64,000 nt of DNA, taken from assembly GCF_026013525.1 (NCBI RefSeq), contig NZ_JAPDRA010000006.1, positions 169,975 through 233,974 of the forward strand, given 5' to 3'. Shown here in pieces: positions 8,126-15,413 of the stretch (the first letter of the stretch is position 1; every line of letters starts with the position of its first letter). A program made the position numbers and the translations under genes. This DNA is from Sphingomonas canadensis (GTDB lineage Bacteria; Pseudomonadota; Alphaproteobacteria; Sphingomonadales; Sphingomonadaceae). Below the pieces are notes generated by a model that saw only the letters and a program-made list of their open reading frames with translations, searched no databases and was not told the DNA's origin.

Positions 8126-8372
8126 CGACTGAACCGTTGGCACGCGCTGATGCGGATCGACCATTAAATGCCGAAATCGGCTGCGAGTGGATATACGTCG
8201 TCCCTATTTGAGGAGAAATAGCGCTACCAGAAGCCACCGTAGTTGACGTTGAAACCCGTCTCATGTGAAGAAATGTTCTTGTTATGTGCCTTGCAACTGG
8301 TTGCAAAATTCTGTTGTTGCACAGGCTTATTTCGGGCTTATTGTTCCTGATCATCTCTTTTCGGCGAAAGAC
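8126..8372. other. Non-coding stretch of the island with TGAGACGG and TGCAAC motifs
   Basis: No supported gene. It holds CCGTCTCATGTGAAG (8256-8270), close to the 3.3-kb motif in inverse orientation, and the palindrome TTGCAACTGGTTGCAA (8290-8305), related to those at 3396-3410 and 4984-4999. The promoter of the integrase unit should also lie here. Confidence 0.45.
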
Positions 8373-8618
8373 ATGATCAGACCGATACAACCCCCGCTTA
8401 CTGTCGTTCCCGTGGCTCCGCCCGCTCAGCGAAAGCCCAAACGACGCTCCATCAGCAAAGTCGATGTCCGCCGCGCCGTCGAAGCACTGCGTCAGTGCGG
8501 ATATGAACCGGGATGCGTGGAGGTTGCCCCGGACGGCACGATCCGCGTGACCAGTGCGCACGCGATGGCACCCTCCCCGCCGCAAGATGAGTTCGAGAAA
8601 TGGCTAGGCCGCCTGTAG
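8373..8618 (+). CDS. Small protein overlapping the integrase start
   Basis: 81 residues from the ATG at 8373; an upstream in-frame ATG at 8265 encodes 36 Cys-rich residues of unlikely composition. A GCGAAAG lies before 8373. Residues 20-60 are basic then amphipathic (PKRRSISKVDVRRAVEALRQ), suggesting nucleic-acid contact; the C-terminus ends in a WLGRL motif. It overlaps the integrase gene by 19 bases, so it may be an accessory or excisionase-like partner, but no such family is recognised. Confidence 0.5.
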   Translation: MIRPIQPPLTVVPVAPPAQRKPKRRSISKVDVRRAVEALRQCGYEPGCVEVAPDGTIRVTSAHAMAPSPPQDEFEKWLGRL

Positions 8619-9745
8619 CGACCGGCGCGCACGTCGTTCCCAAGAAACTGGCGAGCGGGCTGGTCTGGTATGTCTATGCTTGGCGAGGGGGACCGCAGGT
8701 CGCCCGCATCGACGGGCCTGCAAAGCCCAAGAAGCTATCCCCGGACATCCTCAACAAGATCGCCGAAGCACAGGCTGAACGGCAAGCGAGCGCGACGAAG
8801 GAGGCGGCCACGCTTCGATCCCTGATCCGCCTGTGGCGGTCGGAGAACCCCAACAGGCCGTCCAGCCCGGAATGGCATAGGCTCGCCGCCACGACGAAGA
8901 AGACGTGGGGTGCCGCCCTCGACGCGATTGAAGCAAAGTGGGGTGATGTGCCCCTCACGGTGTTCAGCGATCCCCGGATGAAGGCCAAGGTCGTCGAGTG
9001 GCGGGATAGCCGATCCTCCACACCGCGCGGCGCGGACATCGGCGTGACCGTGCTGAAGGCGCTGCTCAAGTTCGGGACGCTTCGCGGCAAGGTGCTGATC
9101 AATGTCGCGGACGGCATCCCCTCCCTCTGCGGCAAGAACCACGCCGATAGGGCAGAGATCATCTGGACCGACGACGACCTCACCCGCTTTCAGGCAGCCG
9201 TCGTTGAGCTGGATATGCTGCCAGCATGGGATGCGCTCCGACTGGCCGTGGCTTCGGGTTTGAGGCGAGAAGATTTGGCGACGCTGACGTGGGATGAGAT
9301 CGGCCCGAGCGCCATCGTGAAGAAGGCGAAGAAGCGCAGCCGTGGTGAGCGGCATTTCGTCAGGCTCCCTCGCGTCCCGGAACTCGAAGCAGTCCTTGCC
9401 GACCTCAAGACCCGTCGGCGCGCTTCCGACACGGCAACGGTGCTGGTCGATGAATGCGGGAAGCCGTGGCATCTCGACCGGCTCACCAAGGCAGTCGCCA
9501 AGGTTCGCGACCATGCGGGCATCGCCCATGTCGATCCCGAGACGGGGCAGCGCCGGACGAAGCACCTCCACGATGCGCGAGGAACCTTCGCGACGAAACT
9601 CATGCTCACCGGCAAACTGACCGATCAGCAGGTCGCAGAATATATGGGTTGGTCGGCGGCCAATGTTTCACGCATCCGCCATGTCTACGTTGACCAGACA
9701 GCGATCGTTGTGGCAATCGGCGAGCGGATCAACGCGGCGGTGTAA
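8600..9745 (+). CDS. Tyrosine recombinase / integrase of the island
   Basis: 381 residues. The catalytic set is visible: Arg222 in SGLRREDL, His324 and Arg327 in HDARGTFATKL, a Trp/His region in GWSAANVSRIRH, and the nucleophile Tyr363 in HVYVDQ. The N-terminal 170 residues contain the arm-binding and core-binding regions expected of phage-type integrases. The gene ends 69 bases before a tRNA-Gly gene, the classic integrase-tRNA arrangement, though here the tRNA points away from the element. It probably catalysed insertion of the 1-9.8 kb island. Two direct repeats right after the stop may be its arm sites. Confidence 0.93.
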   Translation: MARPPVATGAHVVPKKLASGLVWYVYAWRGGPQVARIDGPAKPKKLSPDILNKIAEAQAERQASATKEAATLRSLIRLWRSENPNRPSSPEWHRLAATTKKTWGAALDAIEAKWGDVPLTVFSDPRMKAKVVEWRDSRSSTPRGADIGVTVLKALLKFGTLRGKVLINVADGIPSLCGKNHADRAEIIWTDDDLTRFQAAVVELDMLPAWDALRLAVASGLRREDLATLTWDEIGPSAIVKKAKKRSRGERHFVRLPRVPELEAVLADLKTRRRASDTATVLVDECGKPWHLDRLTKAVAKVRDHAGIAHVDPETGQRRTKHLHDARGTFATKLMLTGKLTDQQVAEYMGWSAANVSRIRHVYVDQTAIVVAIGERINAAV

Positions 9746-9762
9746 ACCGAAAGTGTAAACCG
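9740..9762. repeat. Direct repeats GTGTAAACCG next to the integrase
   Basis: GTGTAAACCG occurs at 9740-9749 (overlapping the integrase stop) and again at 9753-9762, a 13-base period. The place is between integrase and tRNA, where arm-type or excisionase sites of integrative elements usually lie. Confidence 0.5.
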
Positions 9763-9764
9763 GG

Positions 9765-9788
9765 GCGGTCCAACGGGTGGAGGACCGC
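9765..9788. terminator. Hairpin after the integrase
   Basis: GCGGTCC (9765-9771) and GGACCGC (9782-9788) form a perfect 7-bp stem with a 10-base loop between the integrase and the tRNA gene. No T run follows, so it may be a weak terminator or part of the attachment region. Confidence 0.4.
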
Positions 9789-9814
9789 GCAAAGCCGCAG
9801 TTTTCCGCCGTTTC

Positions 9815-9888
9815 GCGGGTGTAGCTCAATGGCAGAGCAGAAGCTTCCCAAGCTTACGACGAGGGTTCGATTCCCTTCACCCGCTCCA
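9815..9888 (+). tRNA. tRNA-Gly (anticodon CCC)
   Basis: 74 bases including the encoded CCA. The acceptor arm GCGGGTG pairs with CACCCGC, the D arm is GCTC/GAGC, the anticodon loop is TTCCCAA (anticodon CCC), and the T arm is AGGGTTCGATTCCCT. It is an intact gene lying just right of the island; its 5' flank up to 9745 belongs to the element, so its original promoter may have been displaced or carried in by the element. Confidence 0.96.
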
Positions 9889-9908
9889 GCCGCCACGCGC
9901 CCCCAGCG

Positions 9909-11189
9909 TCACTTCACCAGCGTGCCGCCCTTCATCACGCGGTCCACCTTCTCCAGCACGCGGATGTCGGACAGGGGATCCCCCTTCACGGCGATCATGT
10001 CGGCATAGCGGCCCGGGGCGATCGCGCCGACGTCCTTTTCCCAGGTCAATAGCTCGGCGGCGACGCTGGTGGCGCTCTGGATCGCCTGCATCGGCTTCAT
10101 CCCATAGCGGACCATATAGGCGAACTGGCGCGCATTATCGCCATGGGGATAGACGCCGGCATCGGTGCCGTACGCGATCTTCACCCCCGCCTTCACCGCC
10201 GCGGCGAAGCCCTGGCGCTGGGCGTCGGTGGTCTCCAGGTTCTTGCGCAGATATTCGGCCGGCCAGCCCAGCCGGCGCCCCTCGGTATCGATATAGTCGC
10301 CGTTGTAGATATCCATCACCAGCCACACGCCGCGCGCCTTGGCCAGCGCGATCCCCTCGGCATCGATCAGGCTGCCGTGCTCGATCGATCGCACGCCTTC
10401 GCGGATGGACACCTTGATCGCTTCCGCACCATGGGCATGGGCGGTGACATAGCCGCCGTTGGCCCGCGCCTCGGCCACTGCCGCACGAATCTGCTCGGCG
10501 CTCAGCTCCAGCCGCCCCGGCTCGCTGCCCACCGCGAGCACGGCGCCGCTCGCGATCAGCTTGATCGAGTTCACCCGCCGCTGGAACAGGAAGCGCACCG
10601 CGCGCGTCACATCCTCCGGCGTGGCGGAGACGCCGTAGCGCATGTCGGGCGGAACGCCGACGTCGGGTGCGAAGCCGGTTACGTCGCCACCGCCGCCGGG
10701 CACGGTGATATAGGCGCCGACCACGTTCATCCGCGGCCCCGGCACCCAGCCGGCGTCGATCGCGTCGCGCAGCGCGACATCGGTGAGCCCGCGATAGGCG
10801 CCCACGTCATGGACGGTGGTGAACCCCGCCATCAGCGTGGCGCGCGCATTCTCCGCCCCCTTCAGCGCAGCCTCCGCGGGCGAGTGCATCAGCACCGATC
10901 CGGGGTTCGAATCGGCGAAATCGGCCAGATGCGTGTGCATGTCGATCAGGCCGGGAAGCACGGTATATTCGGACCAGTCGGTCACCGGCCCATCCGCCGG
11001 CACCCCGGTCCAGGGGCCGACCGAGACGATCCGGTCGCCGTCGATGCGGATCACCTGATCGCTGAGCACGCGGCCCGCCAGCACATCCACCAGCTTGCCC
11101 GCACGGACATAGCGGATCTCGCCCGCGATCGCCGGCGCGGCGGCCAGCATCGTCAGCGCGGCGATCCATCCCAGAAAGCGTCGCAACAT
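9909..11189 (-). CDS. Secreted metal-dependent amidohydrolase (Xaa-Pro dipeptidase-like)
   Basis: 426 residues with a clear signal peptide (MLRRFLGWIAALTMLAAAPA, cleavage after AIA). Amidohydrolase ligands are present: MHTH near residue 84, the lysine of NSIKLIASGAV, the His of TAHAHG and SIEHGS, and the Asp of YGTDAG. This set and the length match the exported imidazolonepropionase-like amidohydrolases, several of which cleave Xaa-Pro or N-acyl amino acids. It is divergent from a secreted M20 peptidase, so both probably act on periplasmic peptides or acylated amino acids. The exact substrate is not readable. Confidence 0.88.
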   Translation of the reverse strand: MLRRFLGWIAALTMLAAAPAIAGEIRYVRAGKLVDVLAGRVLSDQVIRIDGDRIVSVGPWTGVPADGPVTDWSEYTVLPGLIDMHTHLADFADSNPGSVLMHSPAEAALKGAENARATLMAGFTTVHDVGAYRGLTDVALRDAIDAGWVPGPRMNVVGAYITVPGGGGDVTGFAPDVGVPPDMRYGVSATPEDVTRAVRFLFQRRVNSIKLIASGAVLAVGSEPGRLELSAEQIRAAVAEARANGGYVTAHAHGAEAIKVSIREGVRSIEHGSLIDAEGIALAKARGVWLVMDIYNGDYIDTEGRRLGWPAEYLRKNLETTDAQRQGFAAAVKAGVKIAYGTDAGVYPHGDNARQFAYMVRYGMKPMQAIQSATSVAAELLTWEKDVGAIAPGRYADMIAVKGDPLSDIRVLEKVDRVMKGGTLVK

Positions 11190-11258
11190 CTCGCGTCCCC
11201 CGGTTGACCTGATACACTCGGACGCTAGTTTTACGCTCGTTCAACAAGGAGACAAGCC

Positions 11259-12671
11259 ATGGCTCGGCGGATGTATGCGGCGTTTCTCGCGATGGCGGTT
11301 GCCACGTCCCCCGGGGCGGCATGGGCGCAGGCCCAGTCCCCCGCGGCCACCCAGGCGGAGGCGCAGGCGCTGGACCTGCTGAAGCGCGGCATCGCCTTCC
11401 GCACCGTGGCCGGCGAGGGCAACCAGACTTTCGAATATGCGACCTATCTGAAGTCGGTGCTGGTCGCGGGAGGCTTCGCCGACGAGGACGTGACGGTGGA
11501 GCGGCTGGGCGACACCGCCTGGCTGGCGGCGCGCTATCGCGGCACGGGCAAGGCCAAGAACGGCGCCAAGCCGCTGCTGATCTCCGGCCACATGGACGTG
11601 GTGGAAGCCAAGCCGAGCGACTGGGAGCGCGATCCGTTCACCGCGGTGGTGGAAAACGGCTATATCTGGGGCCGCGGCGCCAGCGACATGAAGTATGACC
11701 TGTCGACGATGGTCGCGACGCTGCTCCAGCTCAAGCGCGAGGGGTTCAAGCCCGGCCGCGACATCCTGCTGCTGCTCTCCGGCGACGAGGAGACCAGCAT
11801 GAAGACCACCGCCGCGCTGGCCGACAAGTTCCACGACGCGGAGCTGTTGCTCAACATCGATGGCGGCGGCGGCGAATATGACGAGGCCGGCAAGCCGATC
11901 GTGTTCGGCGTGCAGGGCGCCGAGAAGACCTATGCCGATTTCGAGCTGACCTTCACCAACCCCGGCGGCCATTCCAGCGCGCCGCGCCGCACGAACGCGA
12001 TCTATTCGCTGTCGCGCGCGCTCTCGCGCATCGGCGCCTATGAATTTCCGGCGCAGATCGACGAGATCACCCGCGCGTCGCTGCTCGCCGCGGCGGAGAA
12101 CGCGCCTGCCCCCCTCGCCGATGCGATGCGCCGCTTCGTCGCCAATCCCGACGACAAGGAAGCGCTGAAGACGCTGCGCGACGATCCCAGCTATGTGGGC
12201 CAGACAGGCACCACCTGCGTGGCGACGATGATCACCGCCGGCCACGCCCGCAACGCGCTGCCGCAAAAGGCCGTGGCCAACATCAACTGCCGCATCTTCC
12301 CGGGCGTGAAGGTGGCCGATGTGCAGAAGACGCTGGCCGAGGTGGTGGGCGATCCTTCGATGACGATCGTCGAGTTGGACAGCGGATCGCGGGCGAGCGA
12401 CGCATCGCCGCTGCGCCCCGATCTGATGAAGGCGGTGACCAAGGCGGTGCGCGCGCGCTTCCCCAAGGTGCCGGTGGTGCCGGTGATGTCCGCGGGCGCG
12501 ACCGATTCGATGTGGTTCCGCGCGGCGGGGGTGCCCAGCTATGGCATCAGCCCGATCTTCATGAAGTCGTCGGACGGCTTCGCCCACGGCCTGAACGAGC
12601 GCACGCCGCTGAGCGAGCTTGGGCCGTCGATCACCTATTACAAGTCGCTGCTGGCCGATCTGGCCAAGTAA
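11259..12671 (+). CDS. Secreted M20-family metallopeptidase
   Basis: 470 residues with a signal peptide ending near AWAQA (residue 25). The dinuclear zinc motifs are SGHMDVV (His, Asp), GRGASDMK (bridging Asp) and the general base pair in SGDEETS; a dimerisation domain follows (NPGGHSSAP) and the last ligand His lies in FAHGLNER. An AAGGAGA precedes the ATG by 7 bases. The M20 family includes carboxypeptidases, dipeptidases and aminoacylases. Divergence from the amidohydrolase suggests a shared peptide-scavenging task in the periplasm. Confidence 0.9.
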   Translation: MARRMYAAFLAMAVATSPGAAWAQAQSPAATQAEAQALDLLKRGIAFRTVAGEGNQTFEYATYLKSVLVAGGFADEDVTVERLGDTAWLAARYRGTGKAKNGAKPLLISGHMDVVEAKPSDWERDPFTAVVENGYIWGRGASDMKYDLSTMVATLLQLKREGFKPGRDILLLLSGDEETSMKTTAALADKFHDAELLLNIDGGGGEYDEAGKPIVFGVQGAEKTYADFELTFTNPGGHSSAPRRTNAIYSLSRALSRIGAYEFPAQIDEITRASLLAAAENAPAPLADAMRRFVANPDDKEALKTLRDDPSYVGQTGTTCVATMITAGHARNALPQKAVANINCRIFPGVKVADVQKTLAEVVGDPSMTIVELDSGSRASDASPLRPDLMKAVTKAVRARFPKVPVVPVMSAGATDSMWFRAAGVPSYGISPIFMKSSDGFAHGLNERTPLSELGPSITYYKSLLADLAK

Positions 12672-13061
12672 TCAGGCGCGCGCGACCTGCACGGCGACGG
12701 GCAGGTCGAGCGCCGCCCAGCTCCGGTCCATCGTGACCGCGACCGCGCCCTTCGCCATCGCCAGCGCGAGGCAGGCGCGGTCGCCAAAGGACAGGCCAAG
12801 CGATCGCGTGGCCGCCCGCAGCCGCCCCGCAGCCACCGCCTGCTCCGCATCGAACGGAACCACCGCGAGCGGAAATTCCTTCAGGCTTAATTCCATTTCG
12901 GAATCGGGAACGCCGCGCTCCTGCGCCTTGGCCACGGTTTCGGAGAGATTGACCGCGCTGATCAGCGAGAGGCGAAGCAGCGGGTAGATATTCTCCGCGC
13001 CCGGCTCCCCGAAAAGGACCGCCAGCACCGCCGATGCATCCAGGACATAGGCGTCACTCAC
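12672..13061 (-). CDS. vapC: VapC-type PIN-domain toxin
   Basis: 129 residues, one PIN domain. The acidic residues expected for Mg-dependent RNA cleavage are in place: Asp in VLDASA (residue 8), Glu in NLSETVAK, Asp in LSFGDRACLALA and Asp in TMDRSW. The gene overlaps the antitoxin by 8 bases, as is typical of vapBC. It ends directly beside the M20 peptidase stop (convergent, no gap). It probably cleaves RNA when free of VapB. Confidence 0.92.
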   Translation of the reverse strand: MSDAYVLDASAVLAVLFGEPGAENIYPLLRLSLISAVNLSETVAKAQERGVPDSEMELSLKEFPLAVVPFDAEQAVAAGRLRAATRSLGLSFGDRACLALAMAKGAVAVTMDRSWAALDLPVAVQVARA

Positions 13062-13302
13062 GCTCGGCTTCCGCCCGCCGCTCGGCGATCAGCTCGTCGG
13101 AAAGCGACACGCCCTCGGGCACATAGCGGCGCAGCCGGTCCTGCACGCGGCGCAGCACCTCGCGGTATGGCCGGACATGGAGTTCGCCGTCCTTCACCTC
13201 CATGATCACCGTATCGCCGTCGTCGATCCCCAGCGCGCGCCGGAATTCCGCCGGAACCTGGAGCCTGCCTCCGGAAACGAGCTTGCCGCGTTGGGCGTTC
13301 AT
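13054..13302 (-). CDS. vapB: VapB-type antitoxin with AbrB/SpoVT DNA-binding fold
   Basis: 82 residues. The N-terminal 45 residues form the AbrB swapped-hairpin (GGRLQVPAEFRRALGIDDGD), which binds the operon's own promoter. The C-terminal tail is charged and disordered-like, suited to wrapping the VapC active site. It is transcribed first and overlaps vapC. Two AATCTGT copies (in minus-strand reading) lie in the 40 bases before the ATG and may be operator half-sites. Confidence 0.9.
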   Translation of the reverse strand: MNAQRGKLVSGGRLQVPAEFRRALGIDDGDTVIMEVKDGELHVRPYREVLRRVQDRLRRYVPEGVSLSDELIAERRAEAERE

Positions 13303-13365
13303 GACAGATTTTCCGATCTATACAGATTGCCATTATGGTACAGCTTTGGCGCAGCCGCAGCAAGC

Positions 13366-13959
13366 TCACCCCAGCAGGCGGGCGATCCAGTCGCGCGCGG
13401 TGGCGCTCGCTTCCTCGGGTGAGAAGACGCCGGGGGCCAGGCACAGCTCCAGCCACATGCCGTCCACCAGCGCGGTGACCGCCACCGCCTGCATCCGCGC
13501 GGCGCCCGCGGGCACGCCGCATTCGGTCAGCAGCGCCTCCAGCGGCCCCAGATAATCGGCATAGACCTGGCGGTGCATCGCCTCCATCGCCGGATTCGAT
13601 CGCGCCAGGCTCCAGAAGGCGATCCAGGTCGCCAGCAGATCGGGATCGGCGATCGGCGCGCGGAAGCTGCCGGTGACATAGGCGGTCAGGCGCGCACGCG
13701 GCTCCGGCCCGGCATCGGCCACCGCCTCTTCCAGCGCGCGGCTGACGCGCTCGCCCGCCCAGGCATAGGTCTCCGCGATCAGCGCGTCGATGCCGTCGAA
13801 ATAATGGCGCAGCAGCCCGGGCGAGACCCCCGCCTCCGCGCAGATGGTGCGCACCGAAGCGCCCGCCGCGCCGCGATCGGCCAGCACGCGCGCCGCCGCC
13901 TCGATCAGGCTCTGGCGGCGCGCATCGGGTTCGGCGCGGCGATAGGCGGGACGGGTCAT
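13366..13959 (-). CDS. TetR-family regulator, BetI-like
   Basis: 197 residues. The N-terminal HTH is typical (AAARVLADRGAAGASVRTIC, then AEAGVSPGLLRHYF), and the C-terminal ligand domain with TWIAFWSLARSNP resembles BetI, the choline/betaine-responsive repressor. It is divergent from a Rieske oxygenase with the perfect palindrome GTTATACGATCGTATAAC between them, the expected operator. It probably represses the oxygenase and itself; a similar core lies before the TonB receptor at 21.1 kb. The effector is unknown; a quaternary amine is a guess from the BetI similarity. Confidence 0.88.
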   Translation of the reverse strand: MTRPAYRRAEPDARRQSLIEAAARVLADRGAAGASVRTICAEAGVSPGLLRHYFDGIDALIAETYAWAGERVSRALEEAVADAGPEPRARLTAYVTGSFRAPIADPDLLATWIAFWSLARSNPAMEAMHRQVYADYLGPLEALLTECGVPAGAARMQAVAVTALVDGMWLELCLAPGVFSPEEASATARDWIARLLG

Positions 13960-14030
13960 CCCCCGGCTTGTAACAAACCGCCGGGCGGGGGAAAGCAGTA
14001 TAACCCCGATTGCGCGGGCAGCCGCGCTCT

Positions 14031-14048
14031 GTTATACGATCGTATAAC
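14031..14048. promoter_or_regulatory. 18-bp palindromic operator for the TetR-type regulator
   Basis: GTTATACGATCGTATAAC is a perfect palindrome in the 106-base divergent region between the TetR gene and the Rieske oxygenase, 18 bases before the latter's ATG. Size and symmetry fit a TetR-dimer site. Confidence 0.75.
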
Positions 14049-14065
14049 AACACCAGGGGCATTCG

Positions 14066-15265
14066 ATGGCGCATCGTTTCGCGGACGCGGCCGGCACCGA
14101 TCCGGACGACAACCTCAGCCTTCCCGGCTGGCTCTACACCGACCCGGAGTATTTCGAGGTCGAGATGGATCGCGTGATCCGCCCTTCGTGGCAGATCATG
14201 TGCCACGAGAGCGACCTGCCCAATCCCGGCGACTATCACACGCTCGATTATCTGGGCGAGAGCGTGATCGCGATCCGCGGCAACGACGGCGCGATCCGCG
14301 GCTTCACCAATGTGTGCCGCCATCGCGCGATGCGGCTGGTGGACGGCCCCACGGGCTGCGCGAAGAAACTGGTCTGCCCCTATCACGCCTGGGCCTATGA
14401 AACCGACGGGCGGCTGACCGGCGTACCGATGCGCGCCGATTACTCGACGCTCGACATGAAGGAGAACGGGCTGGCCGCGGTGGACGTGGCGCTGTGGCGC
14501 GGCTTCGTGTTCGTGCGGCTGGAGGATCGCGGCGGCCCCTCCGTTGCAGAAATGATGGCGCCCTATGAGGCCGAAGTCGCGCCCTATCGCTTCGAGGATA
14601 TGCGCACGATCAGCCCGGTCCGCCTGCGTGATCGCCAGGTGAACTGGAAGAATGTGGGCGACAATTATTCGGACGGGCTGCACATCCCTGTCGCGCATGC
14701 CGGGCTCACCCGCCTGTTCGGCAGGAGCTATGGCATCGAGGCGCAGGACTGGGTGGACCGGATGTCCGGCTATCTGGACGACAATCCGCGCTCCAACTTC
14801 TGGGAAGCGGTGTACCAGAAGCATCTGCCGCGCGTGGAGCACCTGCCCGACAGCCACCAGCGGCTGTGGCTCTATTACAAGCTGTGGCCCAACCAGGCGT
14901 TCGACATCTACGCCGACCAGATCGATTTCATGCAGTGGCTGCCGATCAGCCCCACCACCTGCGTGCTGCGCGAGATGGCGTTCGCGCTGCCTGACGACGG
15001 GCTTGCGGAAGACGAGCGGCGGACGATGAAGCTGGTCCGCTACGCCAACTGGCGGATCAACCGCGTGGTGAACGCCGAGGACACCTGGCTGATCACCAAT
15101 GTGCAGCAGGGCATGGCTTCGAAGAGCTATACCGTCGGCCCGATCGGCGACAGCGAGGTGTGCCTGCGCAGCTTCGCGCGGAAGATCCGCGGGCTGATCC
15201 CCGAAGCCCGGCTGCACCGCGCGCCCGCCCCCGGCTGGTCGCGCCGGCCGCGCGCGGCGATATGA
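14066..15265 (+). CDS. Rieske non-heme iron oxygenase, large subunit
   Basis: 399 residues. The Rieske cluster ligands are Cys84-x-His86 and Cys104-x-x-His107. The mononuclear iron motif is Asp199-NYSDGLHIPVAH with His206 and His211, and the bridging Asp203. This arrangement is shared by ring-hydroxylating oxygenases and by the monooxygenases acting on glycine betaine, carnitine or stachydrine. The BetI-like regulator next door leans toward the latter, but no substrate residue can be read. No ferredoxin reductase gene is adjacent, so electrons would come from elsewhere. Confidence 0.9.
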   Translation: MAHRFADAAGTDPDDNLSLPGWLYTDPEYFEVEMDRVIRPSWQIMCHESDLPNPGDYHTLDYLGESVIAIRGNDGAIRGFTNVCRHRAMRLVDGPTGCAKKLVCPYHAWAYETDGRLTGVPMRADYSTLDMKENGLAAVDVALWRGFVFVRLEDRGGPSVAEMMAPYEAEVAPYRFEDMRTISPVRLRDRQVNWKNVGDNYSDGLHIPVAHAGLTRLFGRSYGIEAQDWVDRMSGYLDDNPRSNFWEAVYQKHLPRVEHLPDSHQRLWLYYKLWPNQAFDIYADQIDFMQWLPISPTTCVLREMAFALPDDGLAEDERRTMKLVRYANWRINRVVNAEDTWLITNVQQGMASKSYTVGPIGDSEVCLRSFARKIRGLIPEARLHRAPAPGWSRRPRAAI

Positions 15266-15270
15266 ACTTC

Positions 15271-15396
15271 CCCCTCTCCCGCTCGCGGGAGAGGGCCGGG
15301 GTGAGGGCTAGGTGCGATGGCCTGGCAGGCCCGGACCACGGCAGACACCTTCCCCGGCACACCCTCACCCAACCCTCTCCCCCAGGCGGGAGAGGG
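15271..15396. repeat. REP-like inverted pair
   Basis: CCCTCTCCCG/CGGGAGAGGG (15272-15295) followed by GGTGAGGG, and its inverse partner CCCTCACCC then CCCTCTCCC/GGGAGAGGG (15361-15396). Each is a palindromic REP unit, and the two face each other, as in a BIME. They fill the gap between the Rieske gene and the FAD oxidoreductase. Confidence 0.75.
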
Positions 15397-15413
15397 CCAG
15401 AAGGCGGAACAGA

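Noticed and set aside
13058..15217. Very long antisense frames opposite the Rieske, FAD oxidoreductase and TonB receptor genes
   Set aside because: High GC at third positions leaves mirror frames open; translations are rich in His, Arg, Gly and Ala without domains.
15271..15396. Insertion-sequence ends
   Set aside because: The inverted GC-rich palindromes enclose no transposase and look like a REP pair.
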